Assembly (NCBI GenBank): GCA_011800805.1
Contig: MPNW01000250.1
Location: 85,357 to 149,356 of the forward strand
Direction of reading: 5' to 3'
DNA length: 64,000 nt
From: Hirudo medicinalis
Lineage: Eukaryota; Annelida; Clitellata; Hirudinida; Hirudinidae
Position numbers and translations under genes: made by a program. Below, in pieces: positions 37,401-47,860 of this stretch. The notes beneath the pieces are model-generated. The model had not been told where the DNA came from and did no database searches. It worked only from the letters and a program-made list of their open reading frames with translations. Within the stretch, counting starts at the first letter, position 1; every line of letters starts with the position of its first letter.

Positions 37401-38593
37401 GCGTGAAATCAGACATGAAAGTTTCAAATTCACCTGTCAAGTTATGAATGAAATTCTTAGTAATTAAAGTAAAAAAAATATATTAACAGGTATGAAGAAG
37501 TATTATGAAAGTGTCATCAAAGAAATTGAAGACAGATTTAATGACAAATCGATTGAGATTACATTGATTTGAGACCTTCTGATCAATGACAGGTCTACAA
37601 GACAAAGAAGTCATACATTTTTGTAACAACTTCCCATTCTTAATGCAGAAACTGTACTTGCGGATTTGAAATCTTTTACATTTTTCATAAAGTCTATGGT
37701 TAGTTGCGGACGACACAAAGACGATAGCTCATTGATAAAAATATTGGAAGCTATATGGGTACTGCGAGTTCTGTGAATTCCTTCTTATTGTTCCATTAAT
37801 AACTGCTTCTCTCTCCTGAGAGATCATTCAGTACAATGAACAGGATCCTCAACAAGGCAAGAAATAGAATGATACCAGAAACTTTAACTCATTGTATGAT
37901 CTTAAGCACTGAAGGACCTGAAGTTCCAATGGAAGATTTTCTAAATGTTTTGAAAAAACCTGAAAAAATTTTCATTTTCCAACTGTTCTTTTTAAGTTGG
38001 CTTGTGATTGATTTTTAATATGTTTATATAGTGTTGTTAGTTAAAGTCCTTTTAATGATCTGACAAATTATTTGATTTCAAATTGGTATTTGTTACAAAA
38101 AAAATTGCCCCTAAAACTCCTGAAATGCCCGAATCATATTGTCTGAAAGTAACCCTGGTCGTGAAGAGATGAGTCTTCAGAGCTCCAGAGATGGTTGAGC
38201 TCTTATGAGGGGAGAGAGCGCGTTGAAGACAGCAGGAAGGAAGGAGGGAAACTGCGACATTCACGGAGGATGGAGTTTTGAGGTGAATATCAATAGATTT
38301 CATCTCAAACTAATTCGTTATATTTACCTTTGAAAGGGTGAAATGGGCCACGTAGGCAGAGCAGGCGACCCAGGTACTCAAGGACAAAAGGTATTTTAAT
38401 AAAAATATTTACAAAATTATTTAAATTAAAATAATTAATATTTTAAATCATTGTGCGTATTTAAATGAATTTATCTTCAAAATTCAATTCAATTCTATTC
38501 CCTAGGGTCCATCTGGAGAAAAAGGTAACACAGGATCACCTGGAGTACCCGGACAACAGGTAAACATTATGACATATATATATGTTATGAACA

Positions 38594-38655
<62 letters not shown>

Positions 38656-38686
38656 ATATTACGATGATATATATCAAGNGATAATG

Positions 38687-38762
<76 letters not shown>

Positions 38763-40693
38763 TAATAATAGTAGTAATAATAGTATAGCAATGCTACATA
38801 ATTTTTTTTAAGTTTTAATTTTGAACAAGAAAATCAAATAAAGTCAATGCGACTTAATTGTTATTATAATTAATTTATAATTATTAAAGACACATCAAGA
38901 AAAGTCGTAACGAACAATGAACAATGAACAACCAGCTCAACATGACACGAGACAAGGAAATACTACGTCGTAATGTGTCGTGTTCGAAACCCAGCCTGCA
39001 CTGCCTCAAGCGCCCTTGGGAAGGAGCGCTATATAAATGGTTAATAAGAAGCGCCTCTGACGCTATGCATATGGCGCTATATAAATGAAGTACATTTACA
39101 TTTACAACGTACGACACTTGGAAACAGAAAGCGAAAGCAACCTCGAAGAATTTCCAGCGGATGACCGGAAACCCAGGGGCGATTCGGCGTCGTTCGATTG
39201 GCTGAGACTGGAGACGAGGGCCGGATGGGAAATACCGGGGTAGGCAAAACCCAGATGAGACCCAAGCACCGAGGGGGGCTGGAACTTGGACAGCTGCGGA
39301 AAGCATGAGAATGGGTAGCCGGAACCGTGTGGCCTAGAAAATTATAATAATTTATTAATGAGGTCAGGATTATGATAATTTATTGATTTATTTGGCAGGA
39401 TATTCGCGTATTCAGATTGAAAGGGTTTCAGTCTGCCCAGACAGCCTTATCCAATCTTTACTATGCAGGTTTGGAATCCATGAAAGACCCCACAGCCGAG
39501 GTCAGCCTGGGGTCAACGGTTGGGGGAAAGCCCCCAAACCTCCCCTCTTCCCCCAATCCAGGAAACAACGCGAAACAACAATTTGGAAGTTAATTTATCC
39601 TAATTTGCCTTCAACATGTTCTCAATAAGGATGTTGAGGTCGATTACGATGATGATGATGATGATTACGATCGTTATGGTGATGATGATGATTACGATCG
39701 TTGTGGTGATGATTACGATGATGGTGATGATTACGATGATGATGATGATTACGATGATGGTGGTGATGATTACAATCATTGTGATGATGATTACGATGAT
39801 GATGGTGATGATTACGATGATGGTGATGATTACGATGATGGTGGTGATGATTACAATCATTGTGATGATGATTACGATGATGATGGTGATGATTACAATC
39901 ATTGTGATGATGATTACGATGATGGTGGTGATGATTACGATCGTTGTGGTGATGATTACAATCATTGTGATGATGATTACGATGATGGTGGTGATGATTA
40001 CGATGACGACAATGATGTAGACCAGGTTGACTACGTTCACAACTGTTAAACAGTCTTATCACGATGATGATAAAGAATGATTGCTGTTGGCCAACAAGAA
40101 GCAACATGCAACATACAACATGCAACATGCAACATACAACATGCAACATACAACATGCAACATGCAACATACAACATGCAACATGCAACATGCAACATAC
40201 AACATACAACATGCAACATACAACATGCAACATATAACATGCAACATGCAACATACAACATACAACATGCAACATGCAACATACAACATACAACATGCAA
40301 CATATAACATGCAACATGCAGCATGCAACATACAGCATGCAACATACAACAAGTGCATTTGTCAACACCACTTGTATACAGTACAAGCAGTACAGCAGGT
40401 AGTACAAACAAATGACATTTGTATAAGCGACGAATCATCGTCGTCGTCATCATCGTCGTCGGATTAGCAGCTATAATAGTCAAAGGAGTCACCCACCACG
40501 TGTGCACTGGGGAGAACCCAGTGGGGTAGAAGGTTGACGGTGGTATGGGTGGGTAGATGGGTGGTCCTTGGTGGGTTGCAGAGAGGCCGTAGAAGGGTGA
40601 CGCCTGGCCGGGCAAGCCGTACATTGGGGTTGGGGAACAGAACCCTGTAAAGAGCAATATGTCTGTTATTACTTAAATTTTCAAGTGATGATG

Positions 40694-40727
<34 letters not shown>

Positions 40728-43700
40728 TGATAACAATAATAATAATAACCATAATAATCTTAACAATAATAATAATGACAACAATAATAACAGTAAATCT
40801 GCTGACGATGATGATGATGACGATGACGACGACGACGACGACGATGACGATGATGGTAAGGATCATGATGACGACGATGATGACCACCATAATAACAATG
40901 AATAATAATAATACCGATTAATTATTCAGCATATGCTAATGACGTTGACGGGCCGATGACAATGCCTCGATTGTCTACAGCAGCGTGTACAATTGGTACA
41001 AAACGAGGGGGTAGCAGGGCGCATCGAATCGGGATCGGGCAGAGAATAAATAAACCGCCGTTAATAAGAGGGACGCCCTTGACCCAAATGCATAATCGCC
41101 TAACTGGATCAACCCGCCCGCTCTCCAGTGGAGGATGGTAGGAGTGGTTTGAAACTTTACAACGACTTGAGAGATTTACGGCAGGCCTTGATGATGTCAA
41201 GGATTCCTAATCTTCAATATCGGATCATTTATGTAATAACATTAATAACGTTATTATACTATTATCATCATCATAATTACGGGCGGTATTTATTAAAATG
41301 GAGTTTAAAATCTGTTCTACCACAAAGGGTCCTATGGGACACCCCGGTAAACCTGGTTTGCCAGGTACACCTGGAATACCTGGACCAGCTGGAACTTCAG
41401 TGAGTTCTTGAGGATAAATATTATTTAGCAATTTCACATTTTGAACGATAAAATTAAACTATGGAATTAATTTAAAGTTGTTGATAGAAATGATAATTTA
41501 TTGAAAGGAATCACATTCCGTTATTTCCTAAATTATTGATGACCTCAAAAGCACCTTCTTTTGCAAACTTATGGAATCATGAAAAGATGGAGAATAAATT
41601 TTCAATTTTTTAAAGATGGTCGACAGAGTTTTAAAATGTTTTGAAGTAGATCATTATTTTGTGTTGATGTCACTTTATTTAATTATAATTTATTTAATAT
41701 TTTTAAAATTAACGCACTTATTACAGATTTATAAATAACATTGTTTGCATAAGTTGCTTGTTATAATTTATTTTGTAGTATTAAAATTAAATTTCTTAAA
41801 ATTTATTAAACATTTACTAAAAATGGAAAATCATAAAATTGTGATTCATTACAGACAAAATTTGATCCATCTGAACTTTTGGTGAGACTGACCTTTTAAA
41901 TGCCATGCATGTATTCACCCATTCATGCATTCAAGCATTCATTATTCATTAACTCAACCATCCATCCATCCATCCATTCATTCATTCATCCATTCTCTCG
42001 ACATTACATTTTATTAAACATTTCAAAAATCATTCGTCCATTTGTTCCTTCATTCATTCTTCAAAGTTTATTCTTTTTCTTTTTAAAGCATTTTTTTTTT
42101 AAATTCCTCAACATTTATGACAATTTTATAAAATTAAGTCTTAATTCAATATATAATAATTTGACAATTTTGAAACACCAATCCGTTGTGTCACTCATTT
42201 CTAATTATTAGAAATACTAAATATTGCTATTATTACTGTAATATAATAGTATAAAATATTGATTTTTCAAGGCCTTATTTGACAACAACTCATCATTGCC
42301 TACGTCTGTGGCCAGCAAATACACAAAGATCCTGGGGGGTGTACCAGGTGTCCCTGGCCCACCAGGTCCACCAGGTCCCCCGGTGAGTAATCTTAAATCT
42401 AAGCGCTGGAGTACTTTGTAGATGTAATTGGAAAATTGTGTTAAAAAGTTCTTACGTTTTTCTTGTTAAGGGACCAGCTGCTATCCCGGGTTCACCAGGA
42501 CCTCCGGGTCAAGTAATCAATCTTTCATTTGATCGCTCAATCATTTCTTCAATCATTCATTCGTTCTGAATAAATTTTTATTTTATTAACTCATTACAAG
42601 GCATGTTTCTAATTAAACATTACTTCTTCAGTTTTAAACCCTTATCCATCAGAGTAATACTAATAGTAGTAACATAATAGTAATACTAACGGATTTTAAA
42701 TTTATTTTGCCAGTCAGGCTCTAGAGGGGCTCCGGGACCAATGGGTCCACCAGGTATACCAGGTACAGCGGGGTCACCTGGACAACCAGGGTCATCTGGA
42801 TTAAATGGAGATGAAGGTCCCAGAGGTGCTCCAGGAATGCCTGGATCACCGGGAATACCCGTGAGTTATTTAAAGGAACAAATGGCTTAACAGAACAACC
42901 GCTTTAAGCCTTTAAGCAGCCCTATTTTTAAATGAAATTGAAAATTATTTAAAACAAGTTGAAATTAAGATTTCAGATGATTTAATATTAAATTTAAAAA
43001 AATAACAAAGCAAACATTTATTAAGTCGAATGTTCATAATTAATAATTTGAACTTTTTGCTTCCATACAATTATGTGAATTGTTCATAATTCATAATTTT
43101 AATTTCTAAGGGTCGGAGTGTCACAGCTGAAGATTTGAGAGAACAATGTTTTAAAGTTCTGCAAGGTGAGTTTTAGCATTTGTAGACTTAGTTGGAAAAT
43201 AGATTTAAAAGAGTTTTTAATATTTATTAAAAGTTTTTAAATTATAAAAAGTTGTTAATGTTACATCCACAAATTAAAACATATTGAAACACATTTTTAC
43301 TTAGCCATTTCAATGAAACTTGCAGCTTAATTGCAGCGAAAAATGTTTTCTTTCAGAAAAACTGGATGATCTCGTCAAAGATCTTAGGGGCCCACCAGGA
43401 CCTCCTGGAATAGGCCGCCCTGGAAAACAAGGTCCTCCGGGAATTCAGGGCATTCCTGGTATAAATTTCCAACAATCTTTCATCAAATTAAAGTTGCACA
43501 CAAACTCAGAAGAAAAAACAATTCAATAATTATCGAAATAACTTAAAAAGGACCGCAAATCTTGCTTCAATTTTCCCAGGTGACCGAGGTCCCGTAGGTA
43601 TGCAGGGAGAGAGGGGCCTGCCCGGACCTCCTGGTTATGTAGATTTTGACCACGAATTTTACAGCTCAAGAGGAAGGAGAAGAAACAATAATCGTCAGCT

Positions 43701-43728
43701 AATGATTTTTGTATTTTGGAATGAATGA
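25491..43728 (+). CDS. FACIT collagen alpha chain, type IX-like
   Basis: Extracellular-matrix collagen; family members coat fibrils. 26 exons: 25491-25587, 27328-27384, 27536-27662, 28112-28343, 29171-29338, 30302-30370, 30561-30632, 31054-31098, 32340-32372, 32505-32528, 32662-32703, 32895-32948, 33122-33172, 33384-33476, 33549-33584, 33712-33765, 38337-38390, 38506-38559, 41328-41399, 41855-41881, 42272-42382, 42471-42512, 42714-42860, 43111-43165, 43357-43458 and 43580-43728; 2067 nt, 688 residues. Exon 1 gives a signal-like leader ([13 protein letters not shown]). Exons 2-5 give a thrombospondin N-terminal-like domain ([56 protein letters not shown]). Gly-X-Y blocks follow, four on 54-base exons, broken by short non-collagenous pieces. 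[18 protein letters not shown] resembles the NC2 region of COL9A1. The C-terminus is short and basic ([12 protein letters not shown]) with no NC1 domain. The exon 9 donor (GTTATA) is weak. Confidence 0.9.
25588..28111. other. First three collagen introns
   Basis: Intronic apart from exons 2 and 3 (27328-27384 and 27536-27662). AT-rich, with A-runs at 26035 and 27120. A CAGGGCCGCGAACAG stretch at 26538 resembles the left end of the 19629 transposon but has no partner. No other gene is supported. Confidence 0.6.
29865..30020. repeat. AAT/AAC trinucleotide microsatellite
   Basis: Imperfect (AAT)n with AAC and AGC interruptions, in a collagen intron. Open frames across it are artefacts. Confidence 0.93.
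31205..32335 (+). mobile_element. Decayed non-LTR retrotransposon, internally deleted
   Basis: Lies in a collagen intron and ends within a few bases of exon 9. Protein pieces in shifting frames: [20 protein letters not shown] (the stretch between endonuclease and RT), [32 protein letters not shown], an RT-motif relic [20 protein letters not shown] (normally DLSAAFDTIDH), and [14 protein letters not shown] with SCNHLNW from the end of the RT. Most of the RT palm and the endonuclease are missing. The order and motifs fit the CR1/L2/Jockey group. No poly-A or target duplication was identified. Confidence 0.82.
34021..36534 (-). CDS. TRIP12/UFD4-like HECT E3 ubiquitin ligase, intronless and nested
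   Basis: A single uninterrupted 837-codon frame on the minus strand inside collagen intron 16. The C-terminal roughly 345 residues form a HECT domain: [84 protein letters not shown] and [10 protein letters not shown] cysteine cluster ([16 protein letters not shown]) places the catalytic Cys at about residue 804, by alignment to the conserved T-C-x5-LPDY of TRIP12. HECT ligases accept ubiquitin on this Cys and pass it to substrates. The roughly 490-residue N-terminal part is predicted helical, with no WWE or recognisable armadillo signature, and is much shorter than in TRIP12 (about 2000 residues). The absence of introns in an intron-rich neighbourhood suggests an old retrocopy. An open, motif-complete frame argues that it is still functional. 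Confidence 0.9.
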   Translation of the reverse strand: MKAITTKMYFESTLKPIRADACDLFKHLDHVYGDTSLEKWLKLGFGDAMYKCLSSATIDVFTAVKCSIILDSIIPPMPTFIEDDFRMSSSGICSRHSSNQESIHELTSVIMGPLSTLVVNNSFSRFSMCRAFFKTVYHATESSIGYDVYETLFNFIQCSLDPGCHYRSHICMALLIILCRKMSDDSLQRFLNDEILFKLRYLISRSGNENDCPYVERVRKLCEDLNIEKKLHENISTWNPLFLMQGMLQEYSIAKDLRAMSQAIDNNKMSVPQFIQNEVLNRLQLLLFNPSEICERTFVIKSFLTVFLEYVDVGDKQYTWRNHAYENLVILTVKSLEYLVSVLYRILNGYDEVHCLEVPSKIVKLFEMDIAITLNLLQSLYVLNTTWHQWFHMLKNRKIIDDTSFRSSIFNSYLDSEMKYKTKRMLWFSELTKLCPAVIKFESREEIFRRALPRERECKHFEILRNDVLRSVFEIFQQNGHLMHSHSWDFTFKDEIGMGDEVTKEVYSILSKELRRHYVYLWRGDLEARKDDGMICNYSPGDLVAKFCKFELLGQIMAKAILDGHKFDITPNEVFFHRLRKTKHLHLRMEHFDLPHAFPKLESFFNDLLQVKRHIEVIRSLPNLTEKHKQEMITNFRFTDGSSFDDLYLNFTVPGTNIELIEGGRDVALSVHNIDLYLEKLHAYKVQYDPTTHQFAIIREAFDKVLKFEAMDMFLPHEIHEKICNPFKKWSVEELRRICSYVQSQSVEYLFECLASFDAEEQKLFLKFTTNRTVDGLDELHPRLSIIRFHRDNPDSSLPNSTCCCNKFFLPDYTSLEVTKKKVLYAIHESRMEILLI
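36757..36870 (-). repeat. SINE-related fragment
   Basis: GGCGCCATATACATAGCATCAGAGGCGCC matches in parts the SINE body end seen at 1800-1830, and is followed by TTTTTGTTGTCCTGGCTTCATG shared with the 4330 copy. It therefore links the two repeat families through a common tail. Confidence 0.65.
37480..38020 (+). mobile_element. hAT transposase C-terminal relic
   Basis: The last part of the stretch reads [18 protein letters not shown], then [20 protein letters not shown], matching the hAT dimerisation region (CERGFSxMNRIK, RNRL, LM.IS..GP). Upstream, fragments such as [15 protein letters not shown] (a region often found before it) are broken by stops and shifts. Ends and inverted repeats were not found. 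It lies in collagen intron 16, downstream of the nested HECT gene. Confidence 0.72.
38140..38225. repeat. Second SINE-like repeat family, copy
   Basis: TCTTCAGAGCTCCAGAGATG then GTTGAGCTCTTATGAGGGG, nearly identical to 4404-4455 in the PACSIN intron. Confidence 0.7.
38565..38790. repeat. AT dinucleotide and AAT microsatellites with an N join
   Basis: (TA)n at about 38565-38665, a single N at 38679, then (AAT/GAT)n to about 38790, in a collagen intron. The lengths cannot be trusted across the N. Confidence 0.93.
38966..39106 (+). mobile_element. tRNA-derived SINE, 5'-truncated copy
   Basis: Starts within the tRNA-like head at CGTCGTAATGTGTCGTGTTC and has the B-box GTTCGAAAC, the body AAGCGCCCTTGGGAAGGAGC, the end motif GAAGCGCCTCTGACGCTATG and an ATTTACATTTACA tail. 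It is about 90% identical by eye to the minus-strand copy at 1765-1968. The A-box half is missing. Confidence 0.85.
39640..40012. repeat. GATGATTACGATGATGGTG minisatellite
   Basis: Higher-order array of ATG/ATT trinucleotide units with recurrent GATGATTACGATGATGGTG and GATTACAATCATTGTG variants. All units are multiples of three, so long open frames appear on both strands; none is a gene. Confidence 0.95.
40106..40352. repeat. CAACATG/CAACATA heptamer minisatellite
   Basis: About 35 tandem 7-base units CAACATR, where R alternates in no fixed order. The period of seven runs through all three frames, giving long Cys/Met/Leu-rich frames on the minus strand and Asn/Thr/His-rich ones on the plus strand. 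Confidence 0.97.
40683..40910. repeat. AAT, then GAC/GAT microsatellites
   Basis: (AAT)n grading into an imperfect GAT/GAC block, in a collagen intron. No coding value. Confidence 0.93.
40917..41160. promoter_or_regulatory. GC-richer intronic segment, possible enhancer
   Basis: A non-repetitive block of clearly higher GC content in an AT-rich intron. It carries consensus-like matches close together: octamer-type ATATGCTAAT (40932), CRE-like TGACGTTGACG (40942), and TTTATTTATT (41050, minus strand, forkhead-like). It has no convincing splice sites or family resemblance. The regulatory reading is inference only. Confidence 0.25.
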
Positions 43729-43760
43729 CCATTTACATTCAGAGCTTACCTCATTAATAT

Positions 43761-44099
43761 CCATGTTAATAATAATAACATGTTAAGTAATAATAATAAT
43801 AATTATTATTATATATTATTAATTATTATTATATAATAATAATTATTATTATTATTATAATAATAACAGTAGTAATAATTTTTGTCAAGATTTGCTTACT
43901 CCTCGGAAATCATCCTGAATANCCATGTTAATAATAATAACATGTTAAGTAATAATAATAATAATTATTATTATATATTATTAATTATTATTATATAATT
44001 ATTATTATTATATAATATAATAATTATTATTATTATAATAATAACAGTAGTAATAATTTTTGTCAAGATTTGCTTACTCCTCGGAAATCATCCTGAATA
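43761..44099. repeat. False duplication of an AAT repeat across an N join
   Basis: 43761-43921 and 43923-44099 are the same sequence around a single N at 43922, differing only in the length of the AAT/ATT repeat (161 versus 177 bases). This looks like two assembled versions of one locus placed in series. Confidence 0.85.
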
Positions 44100-44741
44100 G
44101 TTATAACCCAACATTAAAACCTAGTATTTATCAAGATTGACTAACTTTTTAATTAATTTAAATTGCTGAAAATTTTATTTGTTTGAAGTTAATTTCAGTA
44201 ACTGTCAGAGGTTAAGTTTCAGTTTTTCAAGCTAAAACTAGTCAAGGAATGTTTTAGGACTTTATTTATAACATCAAAACAAGTAGAAAATATCTTGTAT
44301 ATCCTATTTTATTTGAGTCCGAATTTTCATTTGATCAAATAATCTCGAAACCGTTAACATATAAACAACTGCGACCGCCATTACAACGTAACATTCAAAT
44401 TCTGCGCCTTGAATTTTGGTAGGCAGGAAATTTCAAACTTGCAAACAAACTTGTTAAAACAGTTATCCGCTGTTATTCATTCGAATTTATCGCATAAAAA
44501 CAACACACCGAGGATCAATAAGCAAAAGTGATGTGGTGTTTTTATTTAGCGCAAGCGGTTAGCTGAAAAAGCAATTTCCTCAAATTGGCGAGCTTATTTT
44601 ACCAAAACTTGTTTAAATGACAATGTTGGGCCGTTATATTGTTTGTATTATACTAAACGCATAAGATCAAGTAATTAATCAATAATAATTATTTTAATTT
44701 GTTTTAAATTATTTAATGATAATAGTTTCAAATATTTGCAG

Positions 44742-44848
44742 AAGTATCGAGAGAGTAGACAAGGAAGAGCAAGAGACAACAACAACAACAATCCTTTGTC
44801 TTGTTTTGTTTTGAAGACAGAAATCTATTTGTTCAGTTAAATTATTTG
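44742..44848 (+). other. Exon-like segment conserved in the collagen duplication
   Basis: TTTGCAG is followed by a frame reading KYRESRQGRARDNNNNNPLS. The duplicated copy at 60583 also has TTTGCAG and reads KCRESRRGRTRHNNNNNSLF. Arg/Asn-rich coding echoes the end of the last called collagen exon ([10 protein letters not shown]). It may be an alternative 3' terminal exon, but no good upstream donor was found, so it is not part of the gene model. Confidence 0.3.
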
Positions 44849-47579
44849 CGAACGTTCCTCTGCCATATTTCGTCAGATTCAGACATTCAACAATTCTCGT
44901 AGATTGCATGTTGCATGCTGACCTTTAACATGACCTCTCGATTTTTATTAAAATTTTATTACAAAAAAAAACAAAACAAAAACAAACAACAACAAACAGA
45001 AAAATTAGATATTTCGATGGCACATTTTTTTGCTACAATTACGCATTTTGTAAAAGTTTTAATTTCTGTCTTCGTCAAATTGTTCTCATCAGTGACAATC
45101 AAAAACTATATTCTCAACTGGATCTATCCACTTGTGCGTTAAGTGCACGCATGTGTTAGGTGCTGCATGGATGTGAACCTCATGATGAAGACTATAACGA
45201 TGATGGTGGTGATGATGGTGATGACGACGAAAACAATAATATTGCTTGCTTTTTTTTGATTGTTTGGTCGGGAAAATAAAACTAAAAGAGGAATCTGCCG
45301 TTAATCTTAAAACCCTAACCCTAGTCCCTGATCGCCGCAGTTTTAGATTTTATTGACGGATCGCTTTTCTGACGTCCCGCATCACCAAGGAATTATAAAA
45401 TTCTTCTAGCGTTTCAAACAAAACACAAAATAAACTCCTAAATGCCCTGGAGGAAGTCAGATAAAGGAGAATAAAATGGAAGTCTTAGACGCAATTTGCG
45501 CTAATGATCGCCGTCGTTCACTTTTTCATGCCTCTCTAAGTTGTTCTAAGCCACATCTACCGTCATTTGTATGAAACATTTCTAAATTTACTTGATCAAC
45601 AATTTTATTTGATGTTTAATAGAAATGTTCAAAACTAAACTATTATAATTTACTTTGATTTTTGATAGCTTTCCAATAATTTTTTCGCAAAAAAAAAAGC
45701 CACAGTCGACGTAATCATGAAATTCTACCATGTCAAGGAAAGGAATTTAACCTTTCCAATAAAGATAACATTTACGAAGAGGAATCGGTTTAATGAAGCT
45801 TATTTGTGTGTGTGTGCGTGGTTAATTAATTAATTTGATGAAGCCAGTCTGTTTTACCCAGTCAATTACCCAAATTTCTATTACTCACTTCAATACGTTT
45901 TTCTGTCCGTTGTGTTTTCGTTGAAATTTAGTTTAAAATTGAAATTTGAAGCGACATCTGTTGGTAACAATAACATTAAATGTTAAGTCATGCCATCATA
46001 GCTAAAATTACTTTGATCCATGTTGTAAATTAGCATCGTTAATAAATCGTGCTAAATAATCGCACTTGTCAAAATATATTCGTGTCTGCGTTTGTAATCT
46101 CAATTTTCTTCTGACGACCTAGAACAGATTTTTCGTGAGAATAGGAAATGTGTGAGAGTTTTTTCTATTGCGATTAGAGTTTTTTTGTGATTTAAGTCGT
46201 TGTGATGTTTACTTTTTACAGGATTTAATTTAATTTAATTTACTAATCTCTATAAATTTTTAATACATTTATTAAAAAGATAATAATATTACGAATATTA
46301 ATTTTTAAGAATAATTTCTAAATCATTATGAGTGATGTGAATAATTTTTTGTTTGTGAATTTGAATCAAAATGACTATTTTGTTTTCCAAATTTCAGCAA
46401 TTTAAATGTCTATTCAAAATATTCACATTTAGTTGCTCTAGACAATGCGACATCTAACGAGTAATATTGAAAAACAATTTCAACAAATTATTATTTATTC
46501 ATTAATTTATATTGTAAATTGTCATCACATCGTAGAGTTTTGTTATAAGTTACAAATTATTATTATTTATGGCTTATATTTTACACGTTATTACAATCTT
46601 ACGCTGTGTTGGCTCACATTGTCAAAAACACCTCTTACAGAAAAAATCAAAAACTTCTAAACTTGTTGCTGCATTCATTTGCCGGAGCGGATATGATCCC
46701 TCTATTTTGGCACTCGTAAGAACAGAAATGGAAAATAAATAATATTACTGCTCATTAAAGTGTTTATTAAACATGTTTATTTGATTAGTCTTTATTTAAT
46801 TTCATTAAATAAAAAATTTAATTGTAAATGTTTTACTTTTTTGTAATAAATATGTTGCCTTCGAATTTTGTGTTGATTATGTGATAATGATTTCGCTCAT
46901 TAGCATCACCGTATATTATTATTTAGATTTTCAGACATATGTATTTTAATTATTAAATGTACCTTTAAATCCTCGCAAATGAATATCAAAACATTCAAAT
47001 GTCTCAGCAAAAAACACCTCTGCCAACAACTTCAACATGTCGGCAACATATGCGACAAACATGCACTTTACTATGAAGAGGAAGGCTTGTTGTGGAAAGT
47101 TGTTACAGCGTGTGATTTGAATAGTTCGAATCAGTTCACTTTAATTGCCATTATGTATTATTTAATTAATTATATATTTGTTCCTTACATATAATTATAC
47201 ATAACTCCGCGCTTGAAAAATAATTTTGTGATCATTTTAAATTAATTTCTTATTTTAAAAAATGTTTGTCGTTTGAAGACGTTTATGTTTTCATTTAATT
47301 CGCATTTTTCGGTGAGCCAATTTAATTACGAATAATTTAATAACGCTTTAATTCCATTCAAATAGAGGCGCTACTCGCCATTTGTTAATAAAAATCCCCA
47401 GAAATAATATCGCCCTAATGAAATACAATATCCTAGGGGGATTTTTAATCGCAAGATAACGTGTCCTCCATAATAAGTAAAATTAAATTATTTATTTATA
47501 AAGTGGTAATGATGATAATAATAATGGTAATAAACTGATAATTATTAATTATTATAGTATTTTATTTTTATTTTTGTAC

Positions 47580-47860
47580 ATTTATCATCAGATGCCGCTA
47601 TTAAATGTTCTGTCTTGTATCAATTCGTACTTATTTGAAAATCCATAAAGTCCATAAATATGTCGGACATAATTTTGCATAATTATAATTAATTCCATTT
47701 TAACTCCAAAAACACCACTTCTAAACGAACCTCCTCCGGTCAAATATTTAACAACCGTAACTTCAACTGATTTAAGATTTATTAATTTAATGGTCGAAAT
47801 TTGGAGTCCCCGATGGGGTCGAGTTTTGTGCATGGTGTTCAAAGCTGGCCTCGGGAATAT
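47580..47860. repeat. Dispersed AAAACACC repeat, long copy 1
   Basis: Aligns over about 250 bases with 52610-52890. Shared landmarks: CATCAGATG, ATCAATTCGT, CATAATT, AAAACACC, CTAAACGAAC, TCAAATATTTAACAA and a GATGGG/GATAGGG end. No coding capacity or inverted ends were found. Confidence 0.7.

Larger units (their letters stand above)
39102..40646 (-). other. Candidate nested antisense exons, Pro/Tyr/Ser-rich, uncertain
   Basis: Two GC-richer open segments lie antisense in a collagen intron. The first (about 40646-40490) is preceded by TTTACAG and reads [15 protein letters not shown], then [19 protein letters not shown]. The second (about 39335-39102) is preceded by TTTTCTAG and reads [20 protein letters not shown], then [20 protein letters not shown]. 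Its stop codon lies within the tail of the SINE at 38966-39106. The composition resembles activation regions of transcription factors, but no DNA-binding domain is present. The simplest join through a piece near 39450-39560 creates a stop, so a working gene is not shown. It could be exons of a truncated gene or a chance product of GC-rich regulatory DNA. Confidence 0.3.

Noticed and set aside
40090..40360. CRISPR-like array
   Set aside because: Units are seven bases with no spacers, and the DNA is animal.
39600..40410. Long open frames on both strands (up to 261 codons; Cys/Met/Leu or His/Asn-rich)
   Set aside because: They are translations of tandem 7-base and ATG/ATT-type minisatellites; no family, no splice context.
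45312..45330. CCCTAACCCTAG, telomere-like
   Set aside because: Only two units in the middle of a scaffold; chance or a trivial relic.
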